NCBI GenBank assembly: GCA_040007395.1
Contig: JBDTVG010000051.1
Span: 1-36,745 of the forward strand
Reading direction: 5' to 3'
DNA from: DATGFK01 sp040007395
GTDB lineage: Bacteria; Chloroflexota; Anaerolineae; Aggregatilineales; UBA2796
Length of the DNA stretch: 36,745 bases
Part shown: one piece after another, positions 16,608 through 24,406 of the stretch
Numbering within the stretch: the first letter of the stretch is position 1
How the letters are laid out: each line of letters begins with the position of its first letter
Notes under the pieces: model-generated
The model's database searches: none
Seen by the model: the letters and a program-made list of their open reading frames with translations, nothing else
Told to the model about the DNA's origin: nothing
Position numbers and translations under genes: made by a program

Positions 16608-18011
16608 TTAGATAGCCTGCGGTTCAATCGACATTTGTAAGGGCAGTGTGATGATAAAAGTGCTACCCTGACCGAGAACACTCGTCACGCGAACATTGCC
16701 GCCCATCATCAAGGATAGGTTTCGGACAATAGCAAGTCCCAAGCCTGTACCGCCATAGGATCGCCGCGAAGAGCCGTCCAATTGGCGAAACTCGTCGAAA
16801 ATGTAGTTTAGCGCGTGAGGCGGAATCCCCATACCCGTATCGGTTACTTCGATCAACCAAGTCGCATTAGCTTTTTTCAACGACAGTTTCACGCCGCCTT
16901 TATCGGTGAACTTAAAGGCGTTCGAGAGTAAGTTGATGGCAACCTGTGAGATGCGTTCAGGATCGCCGTATAGCTGGTTTGGCAAGTTCGGGTCAAGCTC
17001 AACATCAAAGGTCAAGCCCTTGCGTTCAGCCAAAACACTCATCTGAGATCGCCAAGAGTCGACAAGTTTCTGGGGAGCAATAGGCGAAGACACGATTTCA
17101 AAGCGTCCTGCCTCAATTTTAGCAATGTCCAAAATGTCGTTGATCAGCGATAGCAGCCGCTTGGAGTTCGACTCGATGCGTTCGATCATATGTCGGGTGG
17201 CATCGTCAAATTCGCCGCTCATACCCTCTAACAGTACGCCGCTGAAACCAAGGGTAGCATTTAACGGTGTGCGTAATTCGTGAGACATCGTTGCCATAAA
17301 TTCAGACTTCAAGCGCGTGGCTTCTTTTGCCACTGAGTTGGCCTTGATCAAAGCCGCGTTTGCTTCTTCGCTGCGGCGCAATGATGCGGATAATTCTTGT
17401 TGACGGTCAATCTCTAGCTTGGTGCGATGATCGTCATACAGCACGGTCAACACAGTGATGGCGAGAAAAGTAACCAGCGGAGCCAGAACGAGTGAAAAGT
17501 CTTGCACTGGTAAAAACAGAGGGAATATTAAGGTGGAAATAAGACCCACAATAAAGGCGATGATCAGCTTGCGACGTTCAGGAAATAGAATGCTGGTCAG
17601 TAGTACAGCCGCACCGAGGATACCCATAAAGGGTCGATTGCTCCCCGCTTGGCCCTCTTCCCTGATAACTGCATAGTAGGGTGAGACAAAAAACGGCAAG
17701 ATCATCAGTCCGGCAGCCAGACTGTAGCGCCCTGAGCGGTTCAAACCAAAGGCGATAAGGAATATAAAGACAGCGAAAAAAGCGGCGAGGAAAACGGGCG
17801 ACTTCCATGGCGCATCTGGATGAGCGATAAACGGTACAGTCACACCTGCCAAAATTGCGACGGGGATAATCCCTATCAGCAACACGGAAAGCAATTGCAT
17901 ACGGCGGCGCTGCTCAATATCTTTAACGGAGGCTGGCGGCTCAGTTAAGCGCTTCCAAATATTCCCAACGCGGCTTCCAAAGGTAGGCGTTTCAAGTTGC
18001 GTTACTGCCAT
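16608..18011 (-). CDS. Integral-membrane sensor histidine kinase
   Basis: A 467-residue kinase. The N-terminal sensor has about six membrane helices (roughly 41-62, 73-91, 97-115, 128-143, 148-166, 173-192) and no extracellular domain, so it likely senses a membrane or intramembrane state. A coiled coil (200-235) leads to HisKA with FMATMSHELRTPL (phospho-acceptor His244), then HATPase with N-box QVAINLLSNAFKFTD, DTGMGIPPH and GTGLGLAIV. ATG 18011 has GGAA upstream. Two single-domain receivers follow on the same strand, which suggests a kinase with two receiver partners and no direct transcription output. The ORF is complete. Confidence 0.92.
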   Translation of the reverse strand: MAVTQLETPTFGSRVGNIWKRLTEPPASVKDIEQRRRMQLLSVLLIGIIPVAILAGVTVPFIAHPDAPWKSPVFLAAFFAVFIFLIAFGLNRSGRYSLAAGLMILPFFVSPYYAVIREEGQAGSNRPFMGILGAAVLLTSILFPERRKLIIAFIVGLISTLIFPLFLPVQDFSLVLAPLVTFLAITVLTVLYDDHRTKLEIDRQQELSASLRRSEEANAALIKANSVAKEATRLKSEFMATMSHELRTPLNATLGFSGVLLEGMSGEFDDATRHMIERIESNSKRLLSLINDILDIAKIEAGRFEIVSSPIAPQKLVDSWRSQMSVLAERKGLTFDVELDPNLPNQLYGDPERISQVAINLLSNAFKFTDKGGVKLSLKKANATWLIEVTDTGMGIPPHALNYIFDEFRQLDGSSRRSYGGTGLGLAIVRNLSLMMGGNVRVTSVLGQGSTFIITLPLQMSIEPQAI

Positions 18012-18057
18012 TATATTTCCGTGATATAGATTTAACGATGTTGCAAAAAGCTTATTG

Positions 18058-18063
18058 AGTATA
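18058..18063 (-). promoter_or_regulatory. Extended -10 promoter of the histidine kinase gene
   Basis: On the minus strand GCTATGATATACT contains TG-N-TATACT, an extended -10 box, about 47 bases before ATG 18011. No good -35 is present. The same 13 bases occur in the tRNA-Ser promoter at 25749. Confidence 0.42.
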
Positions 18064-18088
18064 TCATAGCTTCAATTGATAATAGACA

Positions 18089-18280
18089 TTATTCGAAATA
18101 ATAGAAAGATGCTACCGCGACAAGAGTTAAGGTAGGCATAGGATGGCGAAAGTAAACGCACAGATTATGCAAAGCACAAGCCACCTTCATGACTCTGTCG
18201 GAAAAGCCGAGCTTGGTGTTGCGCAACAAGTCTTTGACAATGTGACAGCGTTTCACGCCAGCCAGCACATGTTCAACGCC
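18089..18280 (-). pseudogene. C-terminal fragment of an IS5/DDE_4-type transposase
   Basis: The last 63 codons of the open frame read VEHVLAGVKRCHIVKDLLRN and ...VMKVACALHNLCVYFRHP. This is the typical C-terminal end of IS5-group DDE transposases, where Glu of VEH is the third catalytic acid. Nothing upstream of this point belongs to that family: the frame runs directly into an IS1-like transposase fragment at about 18280. So this is a remnant without its catalytic N-terminal domains. Confidence 0.68.
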
Positions 18281-18900
18281 AATATGGGCCGCGGCGAACA
18301 GTTTGGTGTGCACATCCACCGCCGTCCACACAAAGACGCGCTCGGCATGGCTGCGGGCTTTTGTGACCAGTGCATCCATCTGCACATGAGCCGCGACGAG
18401 ATCGCGTAGATACGCCTTGTGTAACCGCTCACTGTGGTCTGCGGCACGTATCAACCAGCGCGTGATGGTACTTTCCTGGTAGCGAAAAATGCGGATTGAT
18501 ACGACTCATCGACCCCTTCGGTCAGCGCGCTCAATACCTCGGCTACCCGCTCCTCAGGTGTCTTCAGATAATACAGGGGCGTATTGCGCCGTCTACTAAA
18601 ACGTTTGCCACACACCTGACAACGCCAATAGGGGATAGTCTTGTGTTTCCCTCGCTACCCGTCATGCACGAGCGCGTGCAGCCGCGCAGCGCTCACTTGA
18701 TAATAGGTACAGTCGCGATTCGGGCAAAACACGCCCTCGCTGCCATAGACCTTGTGCCGCCCTTCTTGCCGCTTGTAATGCCGCCATGCCAGCACCTTCC
18801 CCGGCTGCTCGAAATGGCTTCTGCTCCCCTTCGCTACGGCATTGCGCGCAACTGTCCGCGCCCCGTATCCGCCATGTTCGTCGGCGCTTCTCTGCCCGTA
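18281..18900 (-). pseudogene. Broken IS1-like transposase (zinc-finger N-terminal half)
   Basis: Reading the minus strand from about 18900 down gives a zinc-ribbon/HTH transposase. It has FCPNRDCTYYQ, an in-frame TAG at 18655-18657, GKHKTIPYWRCQVCGKRF, and NTPLYYLKTPEERVAEVL. A frameshift lies near 18493-18507, followed by IFRYQESTITRWLIRAADHS and VFVWTAVDVHTKLFAAAHIG. The order is that of IS1-like transposases frequent in Chloroflexota. The catalytic C-terminal half is gone, replaced by the IS5-type tail at 18280. With a nonsense codon, a frameshift and a truncation it cannot be active. The 5' limit at 18900 is approximate. A programmed IS1 frameshift was considered, but the extra stop codon argues for decay. 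Confidence 0.68.
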
Positions 18901-19171
18901 GCCGTGCGCTCTGCCAATCCCGTTTTATTGCACTGCCGTCGCTGCTCCACGAACCTCATCCCTAGCACTTGCGAAACCGGCATCAGCTTCTTGACCTCTT
19001 ACAATCGGCGGAGTACACTATTCTCTAATTTAGCCTCTTTTGCCCACCTTTTCCATCCTCCACTTCCTGCGCCTTTATCCCAGTGTCGAGTGAATTTGCC
19101 CAGTCCATAGAGGGTTGTTTGGGTCTAATGCTCACGACTGCTCGTTTGACCCGTCGCATCGCAAGTTTCCT
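18901..19171. other. Non-coding remnant between the IS fragments and the kinase fragment
   Basis: No intact gene. Short stretches upstream of the IS1-like frame (for example RLRAEKRRRTWRIRGADSCA on the minus strand, about 18870-18930) may be further decayed transposase sequence. I cannot identify element ends or target duplications by eye. Confidence 0.4.
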
Positions 19172-19360
19172 TTATCCGCACGTATCGATATTTCGGCAGG
19201 CTATTATGGCAGAAGCCACAACAGATAGACCATTTCGGCTAGGACAGCGAGTGGCGTAAACCTCAGTGCCAAGTTTCGGGAATTCGGACAATCCGGTGAA
19301 AATGATGTCGCAAAAATACTTGCCCAGTATCAGAATGTCGTAGTTGGGTTTCAGTTCCAT
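19172..19360 (-). pseudogene. N-terminal fragment of a PfkB-family carbohydrate kinase
   Basis: From ATG 19360 the minus strand reads YDILILGKYFCDIIFTGLSE followed by FPKLGTEVYAT. This matches the first 40 residues of ribokinase/PfkB kinases (hydrophobic strand, G-D/E-x-x-x-D, then P-x-L-G). After that the frame degrades (TRCPSRNGLSVVASAI) and stops after 62 residues, against about 300 for the family. There is no ATP-binding C-terminal part in the window. It looks like a gene truncated by the insertion or rearrangement that left the transposase remnants next to it. Confidence 0.6.
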
Positions 19361-19585
19361 GTCCCTACAATGTCGTGATGAGCCTCCAAAAAGTCGTTGA
19401 CAAGCTGATTGGCAAGCGGATACAACCACCGATCACCGTTAATTTCATACCAACGCGCCTTCCCATTACCGATAAGGACAGTTCAGATCAACCAAGACAA
19501 TACGCATCAATACAGCAAGATCACAACAATCAAATATTTTACCAACAGAACAATTGTATGCTTATTGGGTTCTTGCTTTCAAGAA
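19361..19585. other. Intergenic gap before the ABC importer operon
   Basis: AT-rich, with no gene seen on either strand. Two short overlapping open frames on the plus strand lack coding character or a ribosome site. The importer promoter lies just downstream. Confidence 0.5.
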
Positions 19586-19615
19586 TTGATCCCCTCTGCG
19601 CCGAAATGATATAAA
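19586..19615 (+). promoter_or_regulatory. Probable sigma70 promoter of the ABC importer operon
   Basis: TTGATC (19586-19591), an 18-base spacer and TATAAA (19610-19615), with transcription predicted near 19622. An unusually strong AGGAGG (19639-19644) follows before the start codon. Confidence 0.55.
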
Positions 19616-19648
19616 CTTCACCATGCTACGTTCACTCTAGGAGGAATG

Positions 19649-21232
19649 ATGAAACGACTATCACGATTGTTTCTAGCTCTACTCGTTGCGAGCATATTTA
19701 TACCACTCTCGGTCAATGCGCAGAGTGCGCCAGCCACAACAGTAACGACTTTCTTCATTGAAGGGGAACCCAACACCCTAGACCCGCAGGCCGCAAGCAC
19801 CGTCGATGAATTCCAAGCTCTCTTTAACATTTATGAAGGGCTGGTTACCTACGATCCAAAGACTCTTCAGCCCTTGCCGCAGCTCGCCGAAAGCTGGACT
19901 GTTTCCCCCGACGGTCTGGTCTACACGTTTAAGTTACGCAAGGATGTAAAGTTCCACAATGGTCGAGCGTTTACCGCTGATGACGTGAAGTACTCGCTGG
20001 AACGTCTCGGCAATCCCAAGACTGGCACATCCTATACCAGCCTGATGCTCAATAATGTCAAGGGCTTCAGCGCGATGCGCGACAAAAATACCAACGCAAC
20101 ATCACTTGAAGGTGTTAAGGTGATCGATCCACAGACCGTTGAAATTACTCTGACCGCGCCGACTGGATCATTCCTTCAGCAGTTGACGATGCCGGGTGGC
20201 TTCATCGTTGCCAAGGAGTCTGCCGAAGCCGCCGATTTTGAGCAAAAGCCGGTAGGCACTGGCCCTTACAAGCTCAAGGAGTGGGTACGCCAAACTTCCC
20301 TGACGCTAGAAGCCAATGAGGATTACTGGGGCGCCGCACCTGCCGTTAAGACTGCAATCATGCGCACGTCTCCCGGTGCCTCACAGCAGGTACTTGAGTT
20401 CCAAGCAGGCAATACCGATGTAGCGGTTGTCCCTGAACCGGATATTGCACGGCTCAAGGGTGATGAAACGCTGTCGAAGCAGCTTGTCAGCATCCCGATC
20501 CTGTCCACGTTCTTCCTGCGCGTTAACATGAAAGACCCAGTTCTGGGCAAAGCAGAAGTTCGTCAGGCGCTGGCAACTTCGATTGACCGTGACGCAATTA
20601 TCCAGACTGTCTTGGCGAGTCAGGGAACGCCTGCACAGGGCTTGTTCCCGCCCGGCCTATCCGCCTTCGATCCAGCCTATAAACCATTCACGCGCGATAT
20701 TGCAAAGGCAAAGTCGTTGCTCGAAAAGGCAGGCTACAAGGATGGCGTAGACATTGAGATTCGCACTGGGCAGGTTGAGACAGAACTGCGCGTGCTCAAC
20801 GCTATCCAGCAGGAAGCCGCCGAAGCCGGAATCCGCGTGAAGATCAACAGCACCGAAAAATCGCTCTACGACAAAGATCGCGGCGAGTGCAAGTTCCAGC
20901 TAGCGACGATCAACTTCTCGCAGGACTACGCCGATGCTGATGACTTCAGCCCGCAGATATGGCGCGGCAGTGGATCGCTGCAAAAGTGCGGCTACGATTC
21001 GTATGAAGGTGCCGATGCCGTCAAGAAGCTGCTCGATCAAGGCTCCGCGATGCCGCTGGGTGCCGAGCGTGACGCGATCTACCGTCAGGCCGAAAAGATG
21101 GCGGTTGATATTGGTGTGATCATCCCAATTTACCACGGTACCCGCACCGTGCTTGTCAATCCTCGTTTGACGGGCATTGTTGTTGACAACAACTCTCTCA
21201 TTCAGTTTGCGCGAATTAAGGTCACTCAGTAG
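19649..21232 (+). CDS. ABC transporter substrate-binding protein, SBP_bac_5 (oligopeptide/DppA) type
   Basis: A 527-residue secreted binding protein. The signal peptide is MKRLSRLFLALLVASIFIPL, with likely cleavage after VNAQS or nearby; there is no lipobox Cys at the cleavage site. The mature part has the SBP_bac_5 blocks GEPNTLDPQ, NIYEGLVTYDP, PLPQLAESWTVSPDGLVYTF, LRKDVKFHNGRAFTADDVKY and GTGPYKLKEW. It should bind peptides or other extended ligands and deliver them to the two permeases downstream. Two ATGs compete (19646, 19649); the second has better spacing (4 bases) from AGGAGG. A 12-bp hairpin after the stop may keep its message more abundant than that of the permeases. Confidence 0.92.
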   Translation: MKRLSRLFLALLVASIFIPLSVNAQSAPATTVTTFFIEGEPNTLDPQAASTVDEFQALFNIYEGLVTYDPKTLQPLPQLAESWTVSPDGLVYTFKLRKDVKFHNGRAFTADDVKYSLERLGNPKTGTSYTSLMLNNVKGFSAMRDKNTNATSLEGVKVIDPQTVEITLTAPTGSFLQQLTMPGGFIVAKESAEAADFEQKPVGTGPYKLKEWVRQTSLTLEANEDYWGAAPAVKTAIMRTSPGASQQVLEFQAGNTDVAVVPEPDIARLKGDETLSKQLVSIPILSTFFLRVNMKDPVLGKAEVRQALATSIDRDAIIQTVLASQGTPAQGLFPPGLSAFDPAYKPFTRDIAKAKSLLEKAGYKDGVDIEIRTGQVETELRVLNAIQQEAAEAGIRVKINSTEKSLYDKDRGECKFQLATINFSQDYADADDFSPQIWRGSGSLQKCGYDSYEGADAVKKLLDQGSAMPLGAERDAIYRQAEKMAVDIGVIIPIYHGTRTVLVNPRLTGIVVDNNSLIQFARIKVTQ

Positions 21233-21249
21233 ACTCTGTGCCTGATTTA

Positions 21250-21277
21250 CAGGGATGGGCAGCGTTGCCCATCCCTG
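21250..21277 (+). terminator. Intercistronic hairpin between binding protein and permease
   Basis: CAGGGATGGGCA pairs perfectly with TGCCCATCCCTG around the loop GCGT, 17 bases after the stop codon. No T-run follows, so it more likely attenuates transcription or stabilises the upstream message, as in many binding-protein-dependent operons. Confidence 0.65.
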
Positions 21278-21296
21278 CTAGTTTCGAGAAAAATAC

Positions 21297-22217
21297 ATGC
21301 CTCGTTATTTATTGAGTCGTGTCGTTCAACTGATACCCACAATCTTTGGCATCTATACGCTGGCGTTCATCCTGATGCGTGTCCTTCCCGGTGACCCAGC
21401 AACCTTTCTGGTGGGCTTCCGTGATGATCCGCAGGCGCTGGCAGATGTGCGCCGTGCGATGGACCTTGATGCGCCCGTGCTAAACCAGTACGTAACGTTT
21501 CTGCGCAGCACCTTACAAGGCGACCTGGGCCGCAGCTATCTCACCAAGCAGCCGATTACCGTCATGATTGGGCAAGCGTTTGGGCCAACGATTGTACTGG
21601 CACTCTCGGCAATGCTCCTCTCCGTCTCGATTGGCATCCCGCTCGGAATTCTCTCGGCACTCTACAAAGACTCGATCTGGGACAATATCTCGCGCTTGAT
21701 CTCACTGATTGGCGTTTCGATCCCAGTTTTCTGGCTTGGGGTACAAATGCAGATTGTGTTCAGTGTGCAGCACCGTTGGCTGCCGATCAGCGGCGCGGGC
21801 TTTGATAACCACCTGATCATGCCATCCATTGCCTTGTGTGGCGGTACCCTAGCGCTGCTTACCCGCATGACGCGCTCGGTGATGCTGGACCAATTGAATC
21901 AGGATTACGTGCGTACCGCCAAAGGCAAAGGGCTGAGATCGCGGGTGATTGTGTGGCGACATGCCTTTCGCAACGCGTTTCTGCCCATTCTAACGGTAGG
22001 CGGCAACAGTCTGGCAAATCTATTGAGCGGCGCACTGCTGGTCGAGGTGGTGTTTAGTTATCCAGGGATGGGACGGTTGCTAGTACAGGCAGTTAACACC
22101 CGCGATTATACGCTGCTGCAAGGGCTGATCATCGTTTTTGCACTGCTGTATGCTGGTATCAACCTTGTGATCGACCTTATCTACCCGCTCGTCGATCCTC
22201 GAATTCAATACCATTAA
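21297..22217 (+). CDS. ABC transporter permease, DppB/OppB type
   Basis: A 306-residue permease with about six membrane helices. It starts MPRYLLSRVVQLIPTIFGIY, followed by the conserved RVLPGDPA motif, as in DppB/OppB proteins. The BPD_transp_1 core includes the EAA-type loop near VRTAKGKGLRSRVIVWRHAF (about 200-220), which docks with the ATPase. It ends with the typical YPLVDPRIQY. Together with the DppC-type permease it forms the inner-membrane channel. The ribosome site is weak (GAGAAAAA). Confidence 0.94.
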   Translation: MPRYLLSRVVQLIPTIFGIYTLAFILMRVLPGDPATFLVGFRDDPQALADVRRAMDLDAPVLNQYVTFLRSTLQGDLGRSYLTKQPITVMIGQAFGPTIVLALSAMLLSVSIGIPLGILSALYKDSIWDNISRLISLIGVSIPVFWLGVQMQIVFSVQHRWLPISGAGFDNHLIMPSIALCGGTLALLTRMTRSVMLDQLNQDYVRTAKGKGLRSRVIVWRHAFRNAFLPILTVGGNSLANLLSGALLVEVVFSYPGMGRLLVQAVNTRDYTLLQGLIIVFALLYAGINLVIDLIYPLVDPRIQYH

Positions 22218-22222
22218 CCGCG

Positions 22223-23119
22223 ATGACACAAAAATCATCACAGCCTATAGTTACAAACCTCGCACCGACCAGAGATAGCCGCGCGGTAAACAAGACGCTG
22301 CGCCGGGTGCTGCGTTCTCCGCTCGGTGTGGTTGGCGTGTGCATCGTCCTTGGCACATTATTGTGTGCGGTGTTTGCGCCAGCAATAGCCCCTTACGATC
22401 CGTTGAAGGGTGACATTACCAATCTGTATGTCAAGCAGCCATCAGGCGCGCATCCCTTCGGCACCGATGACGCAGGCCGTGACATCTTGAGCAGGGCGAT
22501 CTTCGGGGCGCGAATCTCGCTGAAGATCGCGCTGCTGTCCGAAAGTTCCGGTCTGGCGCTGGGTGTGTTCATCGGGCTAATCACGGGCTATTTCGGCGGT
22601 TGGTTGGACACTATCCTGATGCGGATTGTGGATATATTCATGGCTTTCCCGCTGTTGATTATTGCCATCGCGCTGGCGGCAGCGTTAGGTACAGGCGACG
22701 ATAAGCTGATCGTCGCGCTGACCCTGACTATCTGGCCTGCGGTAGCGCGTCTTGTCCGCAGCCAAGTACTTTCGGTGCGCGAAACCGAGTATGTTTCCGC
22801 CGCCCGGTTGATCGGCGCAAACAGCATTCGCATTATGCGCCGCCATATTTTGCCGAACATCCTGACACCACTCATTGTGTTTACGACACTTGGTGTTGCC
22901 AATGTGATTCTGCAAGAGGCCGCGCTGAGTTTTCTGGGGCTTGGCAGTGCGGATCGCAACTCTGCGAGCTGGGGCCGCATGTTAAACGATAGTCGGCAGT
23001 TCCTGATAGCGGCTCCGTGGATGGCCTTTTATCCGGGGTTGGCAATTCTGATCGCTGTTTTTGGGTTTAATTTGTTGGGCGATGCGCTGCGAGATGCGCT
23101 CGATATTCAATCTGAATAA
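22223..23119 (+). CDS. ABC transporter permease, DppC/OppC type
   Basis: A 298-residue partner permease. It has an N-terminal cytoplasmic stretch, a first helix (about 33-55), the HPFGTDDAGRDILSRAIFGA block diagnostic of DppC/OppC, and the EAA loop VSAARLIGANSIRIMRRHIL near residues 190-215. The start lies 5 bases after the DppB stop without a recognisable ribosome site, indicating translational coupling. No ABC ATPase genes (DppD/DppF) are in the window; either they lie elsewhere or a shared ATPase is used. Confidence 0.94.
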   Translation: MTQKSSQPIVTNLAPTRDSRAVNKTLRRVLRSPLGVVGVCIVLGTLLCAVFAPAIAPYDPLKGDITNLYVKQPSGAHPFGTDDAGRDILSRAIFGARISLKIALLSESSGLALGVFIGLITGYFGGWLDTILMRIVDIFMAFPLLIIAIALAAALGTGDDKLIVALTLTIWPAVARLVRSQVLSVRETEYVSAARLIGANSIRIMRRHILPNILTPLIVFTTLGVANVILQEAALSFLGLGSADRNSASWGRMLNDSRQFLIAAPWMAFYPGLAILIAVFGFNLLGDALRDALDIQSE

Positions 23120-23129
23120 GGATGAAAAG

Positions 23130-23855
23130 ATGAATGTGTTGGCAATTGGCGCACATGGGGATGATCTCGAAGCGTTCTGCGGTGGGACACTGGCGCTGTA
23201 CAGCCGCGCCGGACACCATGTTGTGATGTGTGTGGTCACCGATGGACGTGGTAGGCCGATGGGCGATCCTGAGCAGATTGCACAGATTCGCAAGGGAGAG
23301 GCACAGGCTTCCGCCGATCTGATTGGGGCGGAACTGGCATGGATGGCAATTCCTGATGGAGAGTTGGTTGTTGATGAGCCGACGCGCTTCAAATTTGTCG
23401 AGGTGATTCGCAGCAGCACCCCCGACGTGATCATCACACATCCCCCGGCAGACTACCACCCCGATCATACTGCAACCAGTCAACTGGTGATGGACGCAGC
23501 GCAAACCGCCCGCACCAGTAACTACCGTTCTTCACTGCCACCGATTCGCAAGCCTGTGCCTGTCGCGTTTATGGATCCTGAATTCGGCATCGATTTTATG
23601 CCGGAAGATTATGTGGACATCAGCGACGTGTGGGACATCAAAACCAATATGCTGCTCCAACACGTTAGCCAGCACATGCCCGGACCCAGATACGATGCGG
23701 ATTTCGTCCTTCCGCCAAACGATGACAACGCGATAGTCCGCGCTGTGCGCATCATGAGTGAATTCCGTGGGTTGGCGTGCGGCGTTGTCTACGGTGAAGG
23801 GTTTAGATGGTGGCGTGCTGCCAATCGGATAGTACCTAAACGGCTCCTGCCTTGA
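23130..23855 (+). CDS. PIG-L family N-deacetylase
   Basis: A 241-residue zinc-dependent deacetylase of the PIG-L/LmbE/MshB fold. It begins MNVLAIGAHGDDLEAFCGG, giving His9, Asp11 and Asp12 of the metal and catalytic motif (normally HPDD). The second motif YHPDHT supplies His110 and His113. These enzymes remove acetyl groups from N-acetylglucosamine-type sugars. ATG 23130 has AAGGAT 6 bases upstream and follows the permease stop by 10 bases, so it is the last gene of the importer operon. This placement suggests the imported ligand is an acetylated amino sugar or glycopeptide, which is inference. Confidence 0.87.
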   Translation: MNVLAIGAHGDDLEAFCGGTLALYSRAGHHVVMCVVTDGRGRPMGDPEQIAQIRKGEAQASADLIGAELAWMAIPDGELVVDEPTRFKFVEVIRSSTPDVIITHPPADYHPDHTATSQLVMDAAQTARTSNYRSSLPPIRKPVPVAFMDPEFGIDFMPEDYVDISDVWDIKTNMLLQHVSQHMPGPRYDADFVLPPNDDNAIVRAVRIMSEFRGLACGVVYGEGFRWWRAANRIVPKRLLP

Positions 23856-24137
23856 CGATTTGCATAGCGGTAGTATCCCGTATCATGCGGAAATTTCATC
23901 GTCAGCCGTTAAGCGGCTTGACATCGATAATCACGCAGGATGCCCATAGGGTGCGCCAATTATATTAGGATACGTCAGATTTCAGAACGCAGATTGGCTC
24001 GACGGCAGATTCATCAGGTATGCTTTCCCCCTCAATTCAAAAGAAAGCTGAATCGATGAACTGCCCCCTGTTGTCAGTCAACCACCACCCGCCACTATCA
24101 GAAGCGAACTCATTTAGGTTATCGGATTTTCCGCTGC
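23856..24137. other. Intergenic gap after the importer operon
   Basis: No gene is recognised. The right end may still hold decayed sequence of the TolB-like pseudogene; its first legible codons are near 24114. No terminator hairpin with a T-run is evident. Confidence 0.45.
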
Positions 24138-24343
24138 CACTTGAATACCGCCACGTCTGCTAAACTTGCAGAAGGTGCGTATCCTTCATGGTCGCCCAAT
24201 GGTCGGCATATTTTATTACAAGACTCAAGTAACATTTTTGTGATGAATACTCGCATATTTTTGTCATTAAAGTTGATGGAACACAGAAGTGGCAACTTAC
24301 TAATCAAGATAGAGATGACTATATGCCCGTTTGGTTACCCTGA
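24138..24343 (+). pseudogene. Decayed TolB-like beta-propeller gene fragment
   Basis: The plus strand encodes AEGAYPSWSPNGRHILLQDS then NIFVMN. After a shift of frame near 24250 it continues HIFVIKVDGTQKWQLTNQDR and DDYMPVWLP, ending at TGA 24341-24343. Both parts are close paralogues of the intact gene that starts 63 bases downstream, which has GAYPSWSPDGKHILFQ and ends QPFWIP. Only about 1.5 propeller blades remain, and no start or signal anchor is present. Confidence 0.7.
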
Positions 24344-24406
24344 ATCGCAATATATAATCTGCCTGCAACACAGCATATAACTCCATCGTATCTAGAGGTT
24401 ATATTA

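Noticed and set aside
18490..18510. Programmed translational frameshift, as in IS1 insA-insB
   Set aside because: No A-rich slippery heptamer is seen there, and a separate in-frame TAG at 18655 plus a lost C-terminal half indicate decay.
18496..19110. Plus-strand open frame of 204 residues
   Set aside because: It is antisense to the legible IS1-like transposase frame, has odd composition (Pro/Arg/Ser/Cys) and no ribosome site.
18089..19400. Prophage or integrative element
   Set aside because: No integrase, capsid, terminase or attachment-site pair was seen; only transposase remnants are present.
22588..22980. Minus-strand open frame of 130 residues within the DppC-type permease
   Set aside because: It is a shadow of a clear permease gene on the plus strand, with no ribosome site and no recognisable domain.
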